Source: Qipengyuania xiapuensis
GTDB taxonomy: Bacteria; Pseudomonadota; Alphaproteobacteria; Sphingomonadales; Sphingomonadaceae
Assembly: GCF_019711395.1 (NCBI RefSeq)
Contig: NZ_JAIGNL010000001.1
Location: forward strand, 558,001 to 622,000
DNA: 64,000 nt
Direction of reading: 5' to 3'
Positions within the stretch are counted from its first letter, which is position 1, and each line of letters starts with the position of its first letter. Shown here one piece after another: positions 17,391-25,654 of the stretch. Below the pieces are notes generated by a model, which was given only the letters and a program-made list of their open reading frames with translations, did no database searches and was not told where the DNA came from. Position numbers and translations under genes: made by a program.

Positions 17391-18332
17391 CTAGCCGGTA
17401 GCGGCGAGGACCGCCTCGGCGAGCTCTCGTCCCGATACCCAGGCCCCCTCGACGCGCGGAGCGACCAGCCAATCGCCGCACACGCCCAGCTGGAGAGTGG
17501 CATCCCACAAGTGGCCTTCGCCGGCGCTTCCTGACTTGGCATAGCGCCAGCGGTGGGCGCTGCTCGCGACGATTTCGGGGAGGTCCGCGTCGATCTCCGC
17601 AGCGAATGCGCCCAACAGTGCCTCGGTGACCTCTTCGCGTTCGTCCTCGAGGTGCGCGCGCGACCATTCGGGGCCAGCCTGGATCACCCAGCGTTCGCCC
17701 GTCGAACGGCGGGGCTTGGCACTGTCTCGTGCCGCCCATCCGATAGGGCCTGCGTTACGCAGCGTGTCATTAAAGTGAGGAACGGCATCCGCGAAGGCTG
17801 CCATAACGGTCCAGCAAGGGTCCGAGATCGTCGTCGCAGCTAGTTTGCTCCATTCCGGGCAGTGCGCCTCGAGCAGCGGCGCGGCCTGTTCGGCAGGCAG
17901 CGCGAGGACGAGGCGGTCGAAGGCTGCCGGATCGAACCCCTCGCCCGCGATGAGCCAGCGCTGTCCGTCCCGCTCGATGCGTTCGATGCGCGCCCCGAAT
18001 TGCACGCCAAGCTCATCGGCCATGGCGCGGATCGGTGCGTTCATTCCCGGCGTGCCGACCCAGGCATCCTCGCCCGCGGCAGGCCAGCGTTCCGCAATGC
18101 CGCGCTCCTGCCAGTTCGCCACCTGCGTGCGGAACCGCTCGTCGCGAACGGTGAAGTACTGCGCGCCGTGATCGAAGCGCAGCGTCTCGCCATCGGCGTC
18201 AATCCGGCGCGTCGACATGCGTCCACCCGGGCCGCGGCCCTTGTCGAAGAGGGCCACCTCGTCACCGGCATCACGCAGCGCCGTTGCGCAGCTCAGCCCG
18301 GCCATTCCCGCTCCGACAATCGCAGTCTTCAC
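17391..18332 (-). CDS. FAD/NAD(P)-dependent amine-oxidase-like oxidoreductase
   Basis: A 313-residue flavoprotein of the renalase/amine-oxidase superfamily. It opens with the dinucleotide-binding motif VGAGMAGLSCA and continues with FDKGRGPGGRMSTRR, which contacts FAD. A C-terminal motif ends in the typical GDWL...VEGAWVSGRELAE flavin-binding stretch. The start is GTG at 18332: GAGGA precedes it by 9 bases and overlaps the msrA stop, so the two genes are probably cotranscribed. The substrate is unknown; the pairing with msrA hints at a redox role. Confidence 0.85.
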   Translation of the reverse strand: MKTAIVGAGMAGLSCATALRDAGDEVALFDKGRGPGGRMSTRRIDADGETLRFDHGAQYFTVRDERFRTQVANWQERGIAERWPAAGEDAWVGTPGMNAPIRAMADELGVQFGARIERIERDGQRWLIAGEGFDPAAFDRLVLALPAEQAAPLLEAHCPEWSKLAATTISDPCWTVMAAFADAVPHFNDTLRNAGPIGWAARDSAKPRRSTGERWVIQAGPEWSRAHLEDEREEVTEALLGAFAAEIDADLPEIVASSAHRWRYAKSGSAGEGHLWDATLQLGVCGDWLVAPRVEGAWVSGRELAEAVLAATG

Positions 18333-18343
18333 GCTGGCGGTCC

Positions 18344-18880
18344 TCAGGCGTCGTCCTTGACGTATTTCTGGAAGCTCTTGCGCAGCTTCATCAGCTTGGG
18401 CGGGATGACCGCGAGGCAATAGGGATTGCGCTGGCCTTCGCCGTCCCAGTATTCCTGGTGGTAGTCCTCTGCCGGAAACCATTCACCGCCTTCGATCGTG
18501 GTCACCGCGCGCTGGCCGGGATGCTCCTCGTTCCAGCGGGCGATGGCGGCTTCTGCCGCCTCGCGCTGGTCGTCCGTCGGGAAGATCGCGCTGCGATACT
18601 GCGTGCCGACGTCGTTGCCCTGACGGTTGAGCTGGGTCGGGTCATGCGTGCCCATGAAGACGTCGAGGATTTGCTCGAGACTGATCTGCTCGCTGTCGAA
18701 CGTGACACGCACGCCCTCGGCATGGCCGGTATTGCCGGTGCAAACCTCTTTATAGGTCGGGTTAGCCTGGTGGCCGCCGATATAGCCGCTCTCGACCTCG
18801 CTCACTCCGATGACGTCCTTCATCACCGCCTCGGTGCACCAGAAGCATCCACCAGCGACGATCACCTGTTCCTGCGACAT
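18344..18880 (-). CDS. msrA: Peptide-methionine (S)-S-oxide reductase MsrA
   Basis: Reduces the S epimer of methionine sulfoxide. The 178-residue product has the catalytic GGCFWCTE motif at 10-17 (Cys at 12 or 15) and the conserved GYIGG and GHAEGV segments. Resolving cysteines beyond the motif are sparse (CTG near 47, PYC near the end). It starts a two-gene unit with the flavin oxidoreductase. A near-EcfG promoter lies about 30-55 bases upstream. Confidence 0.95.
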   Translation of the reverse strand: MSQEQVIVAGGCFWCTEAVMKDVIGVSEVESGYIGGHQANPTYKEVCTGNTGHAEGVRVTFDSEQISLEQILDVFMGTHDPTQLNRQGNDVGTQYRSAIFPTDDQREAAEAAIARWNEEHPGQRAVTTIEGGEWFPAEDYHQEYWDGEGQRNPYCLAVIPPKLMKLRKSFQKYVKDDA

Positions 18881-18910
18881 GTATTTCTCCTTTGAGCGAG
18901 CATGTAGGAA

Positions 18911-18935
18911 GACGACGGGTCCTTGTCATCGTTCC
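18911..18935 (-). promoter_or_regulatory. Possible EcfG-type promoter before msrA (one mismatch)
   Basis: On the minus strand, GGAAC (18935-18931), 16-base spacer, CGTC (18914-18911). One base differs from GGAAC-N16-CGTT. It is placed correctly for msrA, but single-mismatch sites arise by chance often enough to need a test. Confidence 0.35.
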
Positions 18936-18984
18936 AGTGCATGTGCAGGAAGCATTGCCATCGAATTGAGAGGAGAATCCCCCC

Positions 18985-19809
18985 ATGCGTTTGTTCCTGA
19001 CTGCGGCCGTCGCCGCCTTTGCCGTGACCCCGCTTGCGGCCGACGATCACGCCGGTGACCTCGGCGAGGTCCTCGCGTCCGATCTGCGCGACGACGACCG
19101 CGCGCGCGACCAGTATCGCAACCCGGAAGAGACACTTGCATTCTTCGGTGTAGAGCCGACGATGACCGTGGCTGAATATGGCCCCGGGGGTGGATGGTAC
19201 ACCCGCGTGCTCGCGCCATATATTTCGCCTGCCGGCAAGTACATCGCCTTCGAACAGGACAGCGATGGCGGCACCTATCGCGACCGGGCACAGGAAGCGC
19301 GCGCAAAGGGCTGGACCGAGCGCTTCACCGCGAGCGTCTCCGAGATGGAAGGCGTCAACGGTGATAATGTGACGGCCTTCGAGATCGACGAAATGCCCGA
19401 AGAGCTGGCCGGAACTGTCGACCGCGTCCTCATCTTCCGCTCGATGCACGGCCTCAACATCGGCAATGCTGCCGACACGGTGCTCAAGGCAGCGCGTGTG
19501 ATGCTCAAGGACGACGGCTTGGTCGGCGTTGTGCAGCACCGCGCTCCCGAAGGCGCCAGCTATGATGATTACGGTGCCCGCCAGCGCGGTTACATGCGCA
19601 AGCAAGACGTCGTCGCGATCTTCGAGGCAAACGGCTTCGAACTCGCCGGCGAAAGCGAGATCAACGCCAACCCCAAGGACCCCGCGAACTGGGAAGGCGG
19701 CGTTTGGACGCTGCCGCCCGTGCTGCGCTACGGAGACCAGGACCGCGACCGCTATATCGCTATCGGCGAGAGCGACCGCATGACCCTGCTTTTCAAGAAG
19801 GCCGACTGA
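18985..19809 (+). CDS. Exported class I SAM-dependent methyltransferase-like protein
   Basis: A 274-residue protein with an N-terminal signal peptide (cleaves near PLAADD), followed by a methyltransferase-like domain. The domain has VAEYGPGGGWYTRVLAP in the SAM-loop position, an acidic FEQD after beta-2, and a RVLIFRSMHGL motif. It resembles COG4798-type predicted methyltransferases, which are also exported. SAM is not known to be present in the periplasm, so the activity there is unclear. AGGAG lies 8-9 bases before the ATG. The gene is followed by a long hairpin that reaches the next start codon. Confidence 0.85.
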   Translation: MRLFLTAAVAAFAVTPLAADDHAGDLGEVLASDLRDDDRARDQYRNPEETLAFFGVEPTMTVAEYGPGGGWYTRVLAPYISPAGKYIAFEQDSDGGTYRDRAQEARAKGWTERFTASVSEMEGVNGDNVTAFEIDEMPEELAGTVDRVLIFRSMHGLNIGNAADTVLKAARVMLKDDGLVGVVQHRAPEGASYDDYGARQRGYMRKQDVVAIFEANGFELAGESEINANPKDPANWEGGVWTLPPVLRYGDQDRDRYIAIGESDRMTLLFKKAD

Positions 19810-19843
19810 CGCCTCTGTCAGCCAGCGTTCATAAGCGAACTGC

Positions 19844-19885
19844 AATCCCTCCGATGTAACAGTATTACATCGGAGGGATTTTTGT
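19844..19885 (+). terminator. 16-bp hairpin: terminator and Shine-Dalgarno sequestration
   Basis: A perfect 16-bp inverted repeat (arms 19844-19859 and 19865-19880, loop CAGTA) is followed by TTTGT. As a terminator it would end the methyltransferase transcript. The 3' arm contains GGAGGG (19872-19877), exactly 8 bases before the ATG of the SIMPL gene at 19886. The only visible ribosome binding site of that gene is therefore buried in the stem. See findings. Confidence 0.85.
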
Positions 19886-20653
19886 ATGCAAAAACTGGTT
19901 CTTGTGGCTGCCGCTCCGCTCGCGCTGGCGGCCTGTAGCGACCGCGCCGACGAAGCGCGCGGGGTCGATCACGGCGAGACTCTGCTGTCGGTCAGTGCCA
20001 GCGGACAGGCGGAAAGCCGCCCCGACCGCGCGCAATTCAACGCCGGGATCGAGACATTCTCGCGCAGTGCGACTGCGGCGAGCGAGGCCAATGCCAAGAA
20101 GATCGAGGAGATCGTCGCGGCGCTGCGCGAGCTCGGTATCGCCGAGGACAATATCCAGACGCAGAACGTGAGCGTCCAGCGCGTGCGCTGGGGAGATCGC
20201 AAGGGCCAGTACCAGGCGAGCAACGTCTTCGAAGTCACGATGGATGATCCCGACAACGCCGGCGCCGCGATCAGCGCCGTTACCGAGGCGGGCGCCAATG
20301 TCCTGTCCGGCCCGAGCCTGACCATGAGCGATCCCGAAGAGGTGCTGAACACCGCCTATGCCGATGCCTATGCAGCCGCTCGCGGACGCGCCGAGGCCTA
20401 TGCAGCGGCAGCCGGCATGGAGATCAGCCGGGTACTCTACATCCGAGATGCAGGCGGCCAGCAGGGCCGCAGCTGGGTTCGCGGAGCACAGGCGATGGAC
20501 GAGATGGCCGAAAGCGTCGCTGTCCGTACGCAGGCCATGGCCCCGCCGCCGGTGAACATACCTGCTCCTGAGAGCGGATCGCCCGGAATGATGGTCGGCA
20601 CCACGCGGACCAATGTCCACATCCAGGTAGACTTCGCGCTGCGGGAGAAATAA
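19886..20653 (+). CDS. SIMPL (DUF541) domain lipoprotein
   Basis: A 255-residue predicted lipoprotein: the signal peptide ends in a lipobox (LALAAC, Cys17). The mature part is a SIMPL/DUF541 domain (about 33-250) with the family's SASGQAESRPDRA start, helical repeats, and a C-terminal THxHIQVDFAL-like strand (here TNVHIQVDFAL). The family (BP26, OMP28, YggE) is periplasmic or outer membrane and linked to oxidative stress; its biochemistry is not established. The ATG at 19886 is right because the signal peptide begins there. Its ribosome binding site is inside a hairpin. Confidence 0.9.
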   Translation: MQKLVLVAAAPLALAACSDRADEARGVDHGETLLSVSASGQAESRPDRAQFNAGIETFSRSATAASEANAKKIEEIVAALRELGIAEDNIQTQNVSVQRVRWGDRKGQYQASNVFEVTMDDPDNAGAAISAVTEAGANVLSGPSLTMSDPEEVLNTAYADAYAAARGRAEAYAAAAGMEISRVLYIRDAGGQQGRSWVRGAQAMDEMAESVAVRTQAMAPPPVNIPAPESGSPGMMVGTTRTNVHIQVDFALREK

Positions 20654-20664
20654 CGCTCCTCCGC

Positions 20665-21528
20665 ATGAGAGAACTGACCGTTTCCGTCCTGCAGTTGCCG
20701 CTCGCCCGTCCGGATGAGGCGGACAACATCGCCGCCGTCTGCCAGCTCGTGGAAGAGGCGGCGGGCAAGGGTGCGCAGGTCATCCTGCCGCCCGAGCTCT
20801 TCGCAGGCGAGTATTTCTGCCGCGAGGAAGAGGAGGAGCTGTTCGCCCGGGCCCGCCCGACGGCAGAGCATCCCAGCGTTCTCGCGATGCAGGAGCTTGC
20901 GGGCAAGCTCGGCGTGGCGATCCCGACCAGCTTCTTCGAGCGCGACGGGCATCACTATTACAACACGCTTGCCATGATCGGTCCCGATGGCGGGATCATG
21001 GGCACCTATCGCAAGAGCCATATTCCCGACGGACCGGGCTACGAGGAAAAATACTATTTCCGCCCGGGGAACGACGGCTTCAAGGTCTGGGACGTCTTCG
21101 GGGCGCGCATCGGCGTGGGGATCTGCTGGGACCAGTGGTACCCCGAATGCGCGCGGGTCATGGCGCTCAAGGGCGCAGAGGTCCTGTTCTACCCGACCGC
21201 CATCGGGTCCGAACCCTATGACGTCGATCTCGACACCAGCCGCATGTGGCGCCGCGCGATGATCGGCCATGCGGTCTCGAATTGCATGCCCGTCTGCGCC
21301 GCCAACCGCATAGGCCATGAAGGGCCAGCCGACCGCCAGCAGAGCTTCTACGGCCACAGCTTCATCTCAGACGAATGGGGCGACCTGCTGGAGGAATTCG
21401 GCGCGTCGGACAGCGGCACGCTCGTCGCGAAGCTCGATCTCGAGCGGGCGGCCAAGCACCGCGCGGGCATGGGTTTCTTCCGCGACCGCAGGCCCCAGCT
21501 CTACGGGCGGATCTGCGAGGATATCTGA
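20665..21528 (+). CDS. aguB: N-carbamoylputrescine amidase
   Basis: Hydrolyses N-carbamoylputrescine to putrescine, CO2 and ammonia in the agmatine route of polyamine synthesis. The 287-residue nitrilase-fold protein has the triad Glu44 (PPELF), Lys117 (YRKSHIPD) and Cys154 (GICWDQWYPE). The extended C-terminal part is typical of the AguB group. It is 11 bases after the SIMPL gene and 2 bases before the next gene. The agmatine deiminase partner (aguA) is not in the window. Confidence 0.93.
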   Translation: MRELTVSVLQLPLARPDEADNIAAVCQLVEEAAGKGAQVILPPELFAGEYFCREEEEELFARARPTAEHPSVLAMQELAGKLGVAIPTSFFERDGHHYYNTLAMIGPDGGIMGTYRKSHIPDGPGYEEKYYFRPGNDGFKVWDVFGARIGVGICWDQWYPECARVMALKGAEVLFYPTAIGSEPYDVDLDTSRMWRRAMIGHAVSNCMPVCAANRIGHEGPADRQQSFYGHSFISDEWGDLLEEFGASDSGTLVAKLDLERAAKHRAGMGFFRDRRPQLYGRICEDI

Positions 21529-21530
21529 GC

Positions 21531-21968
21531 TTGTCCACGGGTCGCTCCATCAGTCAGGACCAGCTCGACGCGCTCTTCACGGCAGCGCTCGAGGCGGCGA
21601 TCGGGCGGATCGAGAAGGACGGCCATTTCCACCCACTCGTCTTCGAATTGCGGGACAGCGGCGCCATCCAGGCCGTTGCCGTGCTGGAGACCGGCGCGAT
21701 CGACGGATGCCGCGACGTGATCGACAGGCTGTTCGAAATCCTGCGCGCACGCGTTGCTGAAGGCTTGGTCCAGGCCTTCGCCATCTCGCTCGACAGGCAC
21801 CATGAAGGGCAGATGACGGTCATGCTCCGCGCGCCCAACTATGCTGCCGACATCCTCGTCCCCTTTACCGAGGCAGGAGAGGGCTTCCTGAAACGCAAGC
21901 GTCGCGTATCGCTGGGCGAGTTCTCGGCCAAAGAGGCTGCGAACGAAATATTCGGGGAGGCCCGATGA
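21531..21968 (+). CDS. Hypothetical protein between aguB and folK
   Basis: I do not recognise this family. TTG at 21531 is the best start, with GAGGA 9 bases upstream inside the aguB end, giving 145 residues. The sequence is mixed alpha/beta, with no signal peptide, membrane segment or clear catalytic motif; it ends in a basic stretch (KRKRR) and an Ala/Glu-rich helix. It overlaps folK by four bases (ATGA), so it is probably translated with its neighbours. The codon pattern is like that of surrounding genes, which supports a real gene. Confidence 0.75.
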   Translation: MSTGRSISQDQLDALFTAALEAAIGRIEKDGHFHPLVFELRDSGAIQAVAVLETGAIDGCRDVIDRLFEILRARVAEGLVQAFAISLDRHHEGQMTVMLRAPNYAADILVPFTEAGEGFLKRKRRVSLGEFSAKEAANEIFGEAR

Positions 21969-22447
21969 CAGGCGCACGCCACCGCTACCTGATCGCGCTG
22001 GGCTCGAACATGCGGGTGGCGGGAATCGGCGGGCCGCGCGCGGTGCTGTCCCGGACGATCAACGCTTTCGCCGAAGCGGATATCGGGGTGCAGCAGGCCT
22101 CGCGCATAATGTCGAGCGCGCCGGTCGGCCCATCGCTCCGCCGTTTTGCCAATGCCGCGGTGCTCGCCGAGAGCGCGCTTGCGCCCGACGAAATGCTGGC
22201 CAGCCTGCAGGAACTCGAACACCGCTTCGGACGCCGCCGCAAGGGCGCCCCTTGGCGGGCACGGCCGCTCGATCTCGACATCGTTCTGTGGAGCGGGGGC
22301 TACTTCGCCTCGCCCGAACTGCTCATCCCGCACCCGCTGTTCCGCGAACGCTCTTTCGTGTTGAAGCCCGCTGCCGAAATCGCGCCGCACTGGCGCGATC
22401 CCGTGACCGGCTTCACGCTTCGCCAGCTCGCAGCTCGCGCGGCTTGA
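21965..22447 (+). CDS. folK: 2-amino-4-hydroxy-6-hydroxymethyldihydropteridine diphosphokinase
   Basis: Pyrophosphorylates the pterin in folate synthesis. The 160-residue product has the N-terminal ALGSNM motif, the FANAAVLAES stretch, the ELEHRFGRRR...RPLDLDI signature and the IPHP motif. It overlaps the upstream gene by four bases. Its last 35 bases are also the end of the convergent acyltransferase gene. Confidence 0.94.
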   Translation: MTGARHRYLIALGSNMRVAGIGGPRAVLSRTINAFAEADIGVQQASRIMSSAPVGPSLRRFANAAVLAESALAPDEMLASLQELEHRFGRRRKGAPWRARPLDLDIVLWSGGYFASPELLIPHPLFRERSFVLKPAAEIAPHWRDPVTGFTLRQLAARAA

Positions 22448-23006
22448 GTTTCGCGGCGGGATTGCCGCGGTAGATCGCCCAGGCCTCGGCGTCCTCGAAC
22501 AGCACGCCGCGCGCCGCAAGCACTGCGCCTTCGCCCATCGTGACGCCCGGCCCGACGAAAGCTTCCGCTGCGACCCAGCACTTTGGCGCAAGTGCGACCG
22601 GCCTTACCACGAGCTGGAAATCCCGGTGGGACACGTCATGCGTGCTCGCGCAGAGATGCGCCCTTTGCGAGACAACGCAGTCGCTTCCGATGGTGATGCG
22701 CCCCTGGTTGTAGATGATGGCGCCGGGACCGATCAGCACGTTGTCCCCCAGCTCCAGATTGCGCGGGTGCCAGATCTTCACGCTCGCGTGCACCCGGCAA
22801 TTACCGCCCAGCCTTGCTCCGAACAGCCGCAGGATGAGCGCTCGCCAACCGTGCAAGGGGGGAGGCGTCCAGCGGGCGAGAAGCAGCCAGCTCGTCATCC
22901 AGACCATCCGCCCGAGGCGGTTGGCAAGCGAGAAGCTCGGCCCGCCGGACCGGCTGGCGGCCTTCTTCGCGTCCAGCGGAGCGTCTCGGGAAGCGGTTTT
23001 CGTCAT
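22413..23006 (-). CDS. WcaF-like putative colanic acid-type acetyltransferase
   Basis: A 197-residue left-handed beta-helix acyltransferase with hexapeptide-like repeats (LELGDNVLIGPGAIIYNQG, ITIGSDCVVSQRA, AAEAFVGPGVTMGEGAVLAARGV). It contains the HDVSH motif; a histidine here is the usual catalytic residue. Such enzymes acetylate exopolysaccharide precursors. The start is uncertain: ATG at 23006 has AAAGG directly against it, and a GTG at 23063 is possible. Its 3' end overlaps folK by 35 bases on the opposite strand. No other polysaccharide genes lie beside it. Confidence 0.85.
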   Translation of the reverse strand: MTKTASRDAPLDAKKAASRSGGPSFSLANRLGRMVWMTSWLLLARWTPPPLHGWRALILRLFGARLGGNCRVHASVKIWHPRNLELGDNVLIGPGAIIYNQGRITIGSDCVVSQRAHLCASTHDVSHRDFQLVVRPVALAPKCWVAAEAFVGPGVTMGEGAVLAARGVLFEDAEAWAIYRGNPAAKLKPRELRAGEA

Positions 23007-23096
23007 CCTTTTCGCCCTAATTGGGGGTTGCCGCGAATGGCAAGCCAAAGCGTGCTTGACCACCTCGACAACCGTAACTAGGTGGGCGCCGTGGTC

Positions 23097-23172
23097 GGGC
23101 CGTTAGCTCAGTTGGTAGAGCAACTGACTTTTAATCAGTAGGTCGCTGGTTCGAACCCAGCACGGCTCACCA
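23097..23172 (+). tRNA. tRNA-Lys (anticodon TTT)
   Basis: A full cloverleaf can be drawn: acceptor GGGCCGT/ACGGCTC (one G-U), D arm with AGCTCAGTTGGTAGAGC, anticodon stem ACTGA/TCAGT with loop CTTTTAA, T arm with GGTTCGAACCC, discriminator A and an encoded CCA. A T run follows. No integrase or att-like duplication is visible beside it. Confidence 0.97.
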
Positions 23173-23228
23173 CCTTTTTTCTCCATTTCCGCCTTCCAAC
23201 CTGCATTCGCAGCGCTATCGTGGCGGGA

Positions 23229-23804
23229 ATGGTTTCTCCCAAGCTTTCGATTTTCGCGCGCCTCCCTGTGCCGGGGCAGGTGAAGACGCGGCTCGTTCCA
23301 GCCGTGGGCGAGGAAGGGGCCGCGCGAATCTATGCGCGGCTGCTGGCGCATACTGTTGAAGTCGCGAAGGAAAGCGGGCTCGACTTCGAACTGCGCGTGA
23401 CCGGGGGCGAGGTGGAGGCATTCCATTCGCTGTTCGGAAGCAATGTCGCCGTGGTCGACCAGGGTGGCGGCGATCTCGGCGCGAAGATGGCGCGTGTCGA
23501 AGCGCCGGCCCTCCTTATCGGAAGCGACTGTCCGGGCATTTCCGTGCCGCTGCTCCAGGCTGCGGCGGGCGCGCTGGATGACCGCCGTGTCGTGCTCGGG
23601 CCAGCCAATGACGGCGGCTATTACCTGATCGGTTTCACCGAGCCGGTGCCCTTCCTGTTCGAGGACATGGAATGGAGCACACCCAAGGTGCTGCCCGAAA
23701 CGCTCACCCGGCTCGCTGAGCGCGGATACGGCCCGGCGATCCTGCCTGAACTGGCCGATATCGATACCGGCGAAGACCTCGCCGCCTGGCCCGAATTCGA
23801 ATGA
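23229..23804 (+). CDS. TIGR04282-family transferase (rSAM/selenodomain-associated transferase 1)
   Basis: A 191-residue nucleotidyl/glycosyltransferase-like protein (CofC/MobA fold) with the N-terminal FARLPVPGQVKTRL motif. The centre has LIGSDCPG and the GPANDGGYYLIG stretch, and STPKVLPET follows near residue 160. All are hallmarks of TIGR04282, a family annotated as arsenosugar-biosynthesis glycosyltransferase or radical-SAM associated. The start is ATG at 23229; a GTG at 23220 is possible. It overlaps the next gene by four bases (ATGA). Confidence 0.88.
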   Translation: MVSPKLSIFARLPVPGQVKTRLVPAVGEEGAARIYARLLAHTVEVAKESGLDFELRVTGGEVEAFHSLFGSNVAVVDQGGGDLGAKMARVEAPALLIGSDCPGISVPLLQAAAGALDDRRVVLGPANDGGYYLIGFTEPVPFLFEDMEWSTPKVLPETLTRLAERGYGPAILPELADIDTGEDLAAWPEFE

Positions 23805-24523
23805 GCGTCACGCTCCTCGTGCCGACGCTCGACGAGGAAAGGGTGCTGCCCGAGCTGGTCGCTTTGTTCGAGCGACTTGACCCGAAGCCCGCCGAGATCA
23901 TGCTCGTCGACGGGGGTAGCACCGACCGGACCTGCGAGATCGCGCGCGAAGCGGGATGGCGAGTGATCGAAAGCGAAAAGGGAAGGGCGCTCCAGATCAA
24001 CAATGGGGTCGAAGCGGCGCGCGGCGAGATCGTGTGCGTAGTCCATGCCGATACGCATCCGCCAGCCGACATGGTGCAAGTTATCGAAGAGACGCTTGCC
24101 GACCAGCGCATCGCTCTGGCGAGCTTCACGCCCGTCATTCGCGGCCCTAAGAAGACGCGCTGGGGCACGACTATCCATAACTGGGCGAAGACCTGGTACG
24201 CTCCGCTGATCACGCGGCCGCACCTGTTTGTGCGCGGCGTTCGCCTGCTCTTCGGCGATCACGCGATGTTCTTTCGTCGAGCGGATTTCATTGCCGTGGG
24301 CGGCTGCACGCCGGGCGACCAGGTGATGGAAGAGGCCGATCTGTGCGTGAAGCTGGCGCAGCGCGGACGCGTGAAGATGGTGCCGCGGCGGGTCTATACT
24401 TCCGACCGCCGGATCGCCGAATGGGGCGCGCTCAAGGCCAACTGGATCTATTTCAAGGTCGGTATGCTCTGGGCCTTCGGGCTGCGTGGCCGCATGGCGC
24501 AGCACTATCCCGACGTGCGTTAG
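23801..24523 (+). CDS. TIGR04283-family glycosyltransferase (rSAM/selenodomain-associated transferase 2)
   Basis: A 240-residue GT2-type glycosyltransferase: VPTLDEERVLPELV at the start, the nucleotide-binding VDGGSTDRT, the DxD-like HADTHPP, and an ED-like MEEADL acceptor motif. It is translationally coupled to the TIGR04282 gene, as in many genomes. The family is usually annotated in arsenosugar biosynthesis, but the donor and acceptor here are unknown. It ends convergent with the SDR gene, sharing four bases. Confidence 0.88.
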   Translation: MSVTLLVPTLDEERVLPELVALFERLDPKPAEIMLVDGGSTDRTCEIAREAGWRVIESEKGRALQINNGVEAARGEIVCVVHADTHPPADMVQVIEETLADQRIALASFTPVIRGPKKTRWGTTIHNWAKTWYAPLITRPHLFVRGVRLLFGDHAMFFRRADFIAVGGCTPGDQVMEEADLCVKLAQRGRVKMVPRRVYTSDRRIAEWGALKANWIYFKVGMLWAFGLRGRMAQHYPDVR

Positions 24524-25545
24524 GCCGAAGCGTCGCTCGGCCTGAGGAAGCCGTCCTCGACGCAATAGTCGATCAGGCGCTCGATGAAGGGCTCGCCGGT
24601 TTCCGGACATGACGCTCCGACAAACGCGCGGAACTGGCTGTCGTCGAATTCGGGATCGCGCTGGAAGTAGCTTGCGTAGAGACCGGCAACTCGCTTGAAG
24701 AGCCGCCGCTCGAGCGCGGGAAGCATCGAAGCGTCGAACTTCTTCGGAGCGACAAGTTCGGGCTCGTGGAACTGCGGGTAGGCGCCGATCAAGCCGGTAA
24801 AACGCTCCACCGGAAGCGGCTGGGCCGAAACGAGATGGAACGTGCCGCCCATTGCGCGCTCCATGTCGCTGGCGATGGCCACGATGCCGCGCACGACATG
24901 GTCGAGCGGGACGAAATCGAGCGTTGCTCCGGCGCGGGCGGGCATGTGGCGCACGCGGCCTTCGGCGATCAGCTTGAATGCCGCATAGGTCGTATCGAAC
25001 TGGCGGATGCGGCCGCTTTGGTGCTCGCCCACCACGATCGAGGGGCGCGCGATGGCCCAGCGCACAGGGCTGGAGCGGACGAGGCGTTCGCCCGCTGCCT
25101 TGCTCGCCTCGTAGCCATTGGCGAAGCCGCTCGCGGGCAATGGATCGCTTTCGAGAATGGGGCCGTCTCGCGTGCCGCAGACGTAGGCGGTCGAGACATG
25201 GAGGAAGGCCATCGAACCCGCCTCCGCGAGCGCGAGGACATTCGCGACGCCGTCGACATTGACCGAGCTGTAGTCGGCCTCCGCGAGGTCGAAGCGCACA
25301 GTCGCTGCGCAGTGGACTATGAGGTCGTGACCGTCGGCCACCGAGGCGCAAGTCGCCTGGTCCCAGCCCAACTTCTCGCACGACACGTCTCCCTTGATCG
25401 TGGCGACGTCGACGAGACTGCCGTCGTTCGCCCGCACTTCGGGATTGTTATGGACGAGCGCGGTCACGCGGTGGCCCGCATCGGCCAGTCGCTTGCAGAC
25501 CTCGCCGCCCAGCAGGCCGGCCGCTCCGGTGACGAGAATATTCAC
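24520..25545 (-). CDS. NAD-dependent epimerase/dehydratase-type SDR
   Basis: A 341-residue extended short-chain dehydrogenase with the N-terminal GTG-start VTGAAGLLGGEV Rossmann motif and the YEASK catalytic Tyr/Lys pattern (NGYEASKAAGE). The LDFVPLDHVVRGI stretch resembles fatty-acyl-CoA/carboxylic acid reductase-type SDRs (NAD_binding_4) more than sugar epimerases. The start is GTG at 25545, directly before the Rossmann strand. It lies on the opposite strand inside the radical-SAM cluster, divergent from the FAD oxidoreductase (109-base gap). The substrate is unknown. Confidence 0.8.
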   Translation of the reverse strand: MNILVTGAAGLLGGEVCKRLADAGHRVTALVHNNPEVRANDGSLVDVATIKGDVSCEKLGWDQATCASVADGHDLIVHCAATVRFDLAEADYSSVNVDGVANVLALAEAGSMAFLHVSTAYVCGTRDGPILESDPLPASGFANGYEASKAAGERLVRSSPVRWAIARPSIVVGEHQSGRIRQFDTTYAAFKLIAEGRVRHMPARAGATLDFVPLDHVVRGIVAIASDMERAMGGTFHLVSAQPLPVERFTGLIGAYPQFHEPELVAPKKFDASMLPALERRLFKRVAGLYASYFQRDPEFDDSQFRAFVGASCPETGEPFIERLIDYCVEDGFLRPSDASA

Positions 25546-25654
25546 GAGATGTGCGCGGAGCCCATGTAACCTGATGCTTCCCGTCGGCGAATGGAGGAGT
25601 GCGAACTGCACTGGGGCTTTCGCATCTCTCGCAAATTCGGTTACGGAGCAAGCG

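Noticed and set aside
23097-23220. Genomic island inserted at tRNA-Lys
   Set aside because: No integrase, no repeat of the tRNA end downstream, and base composition is unchanged.
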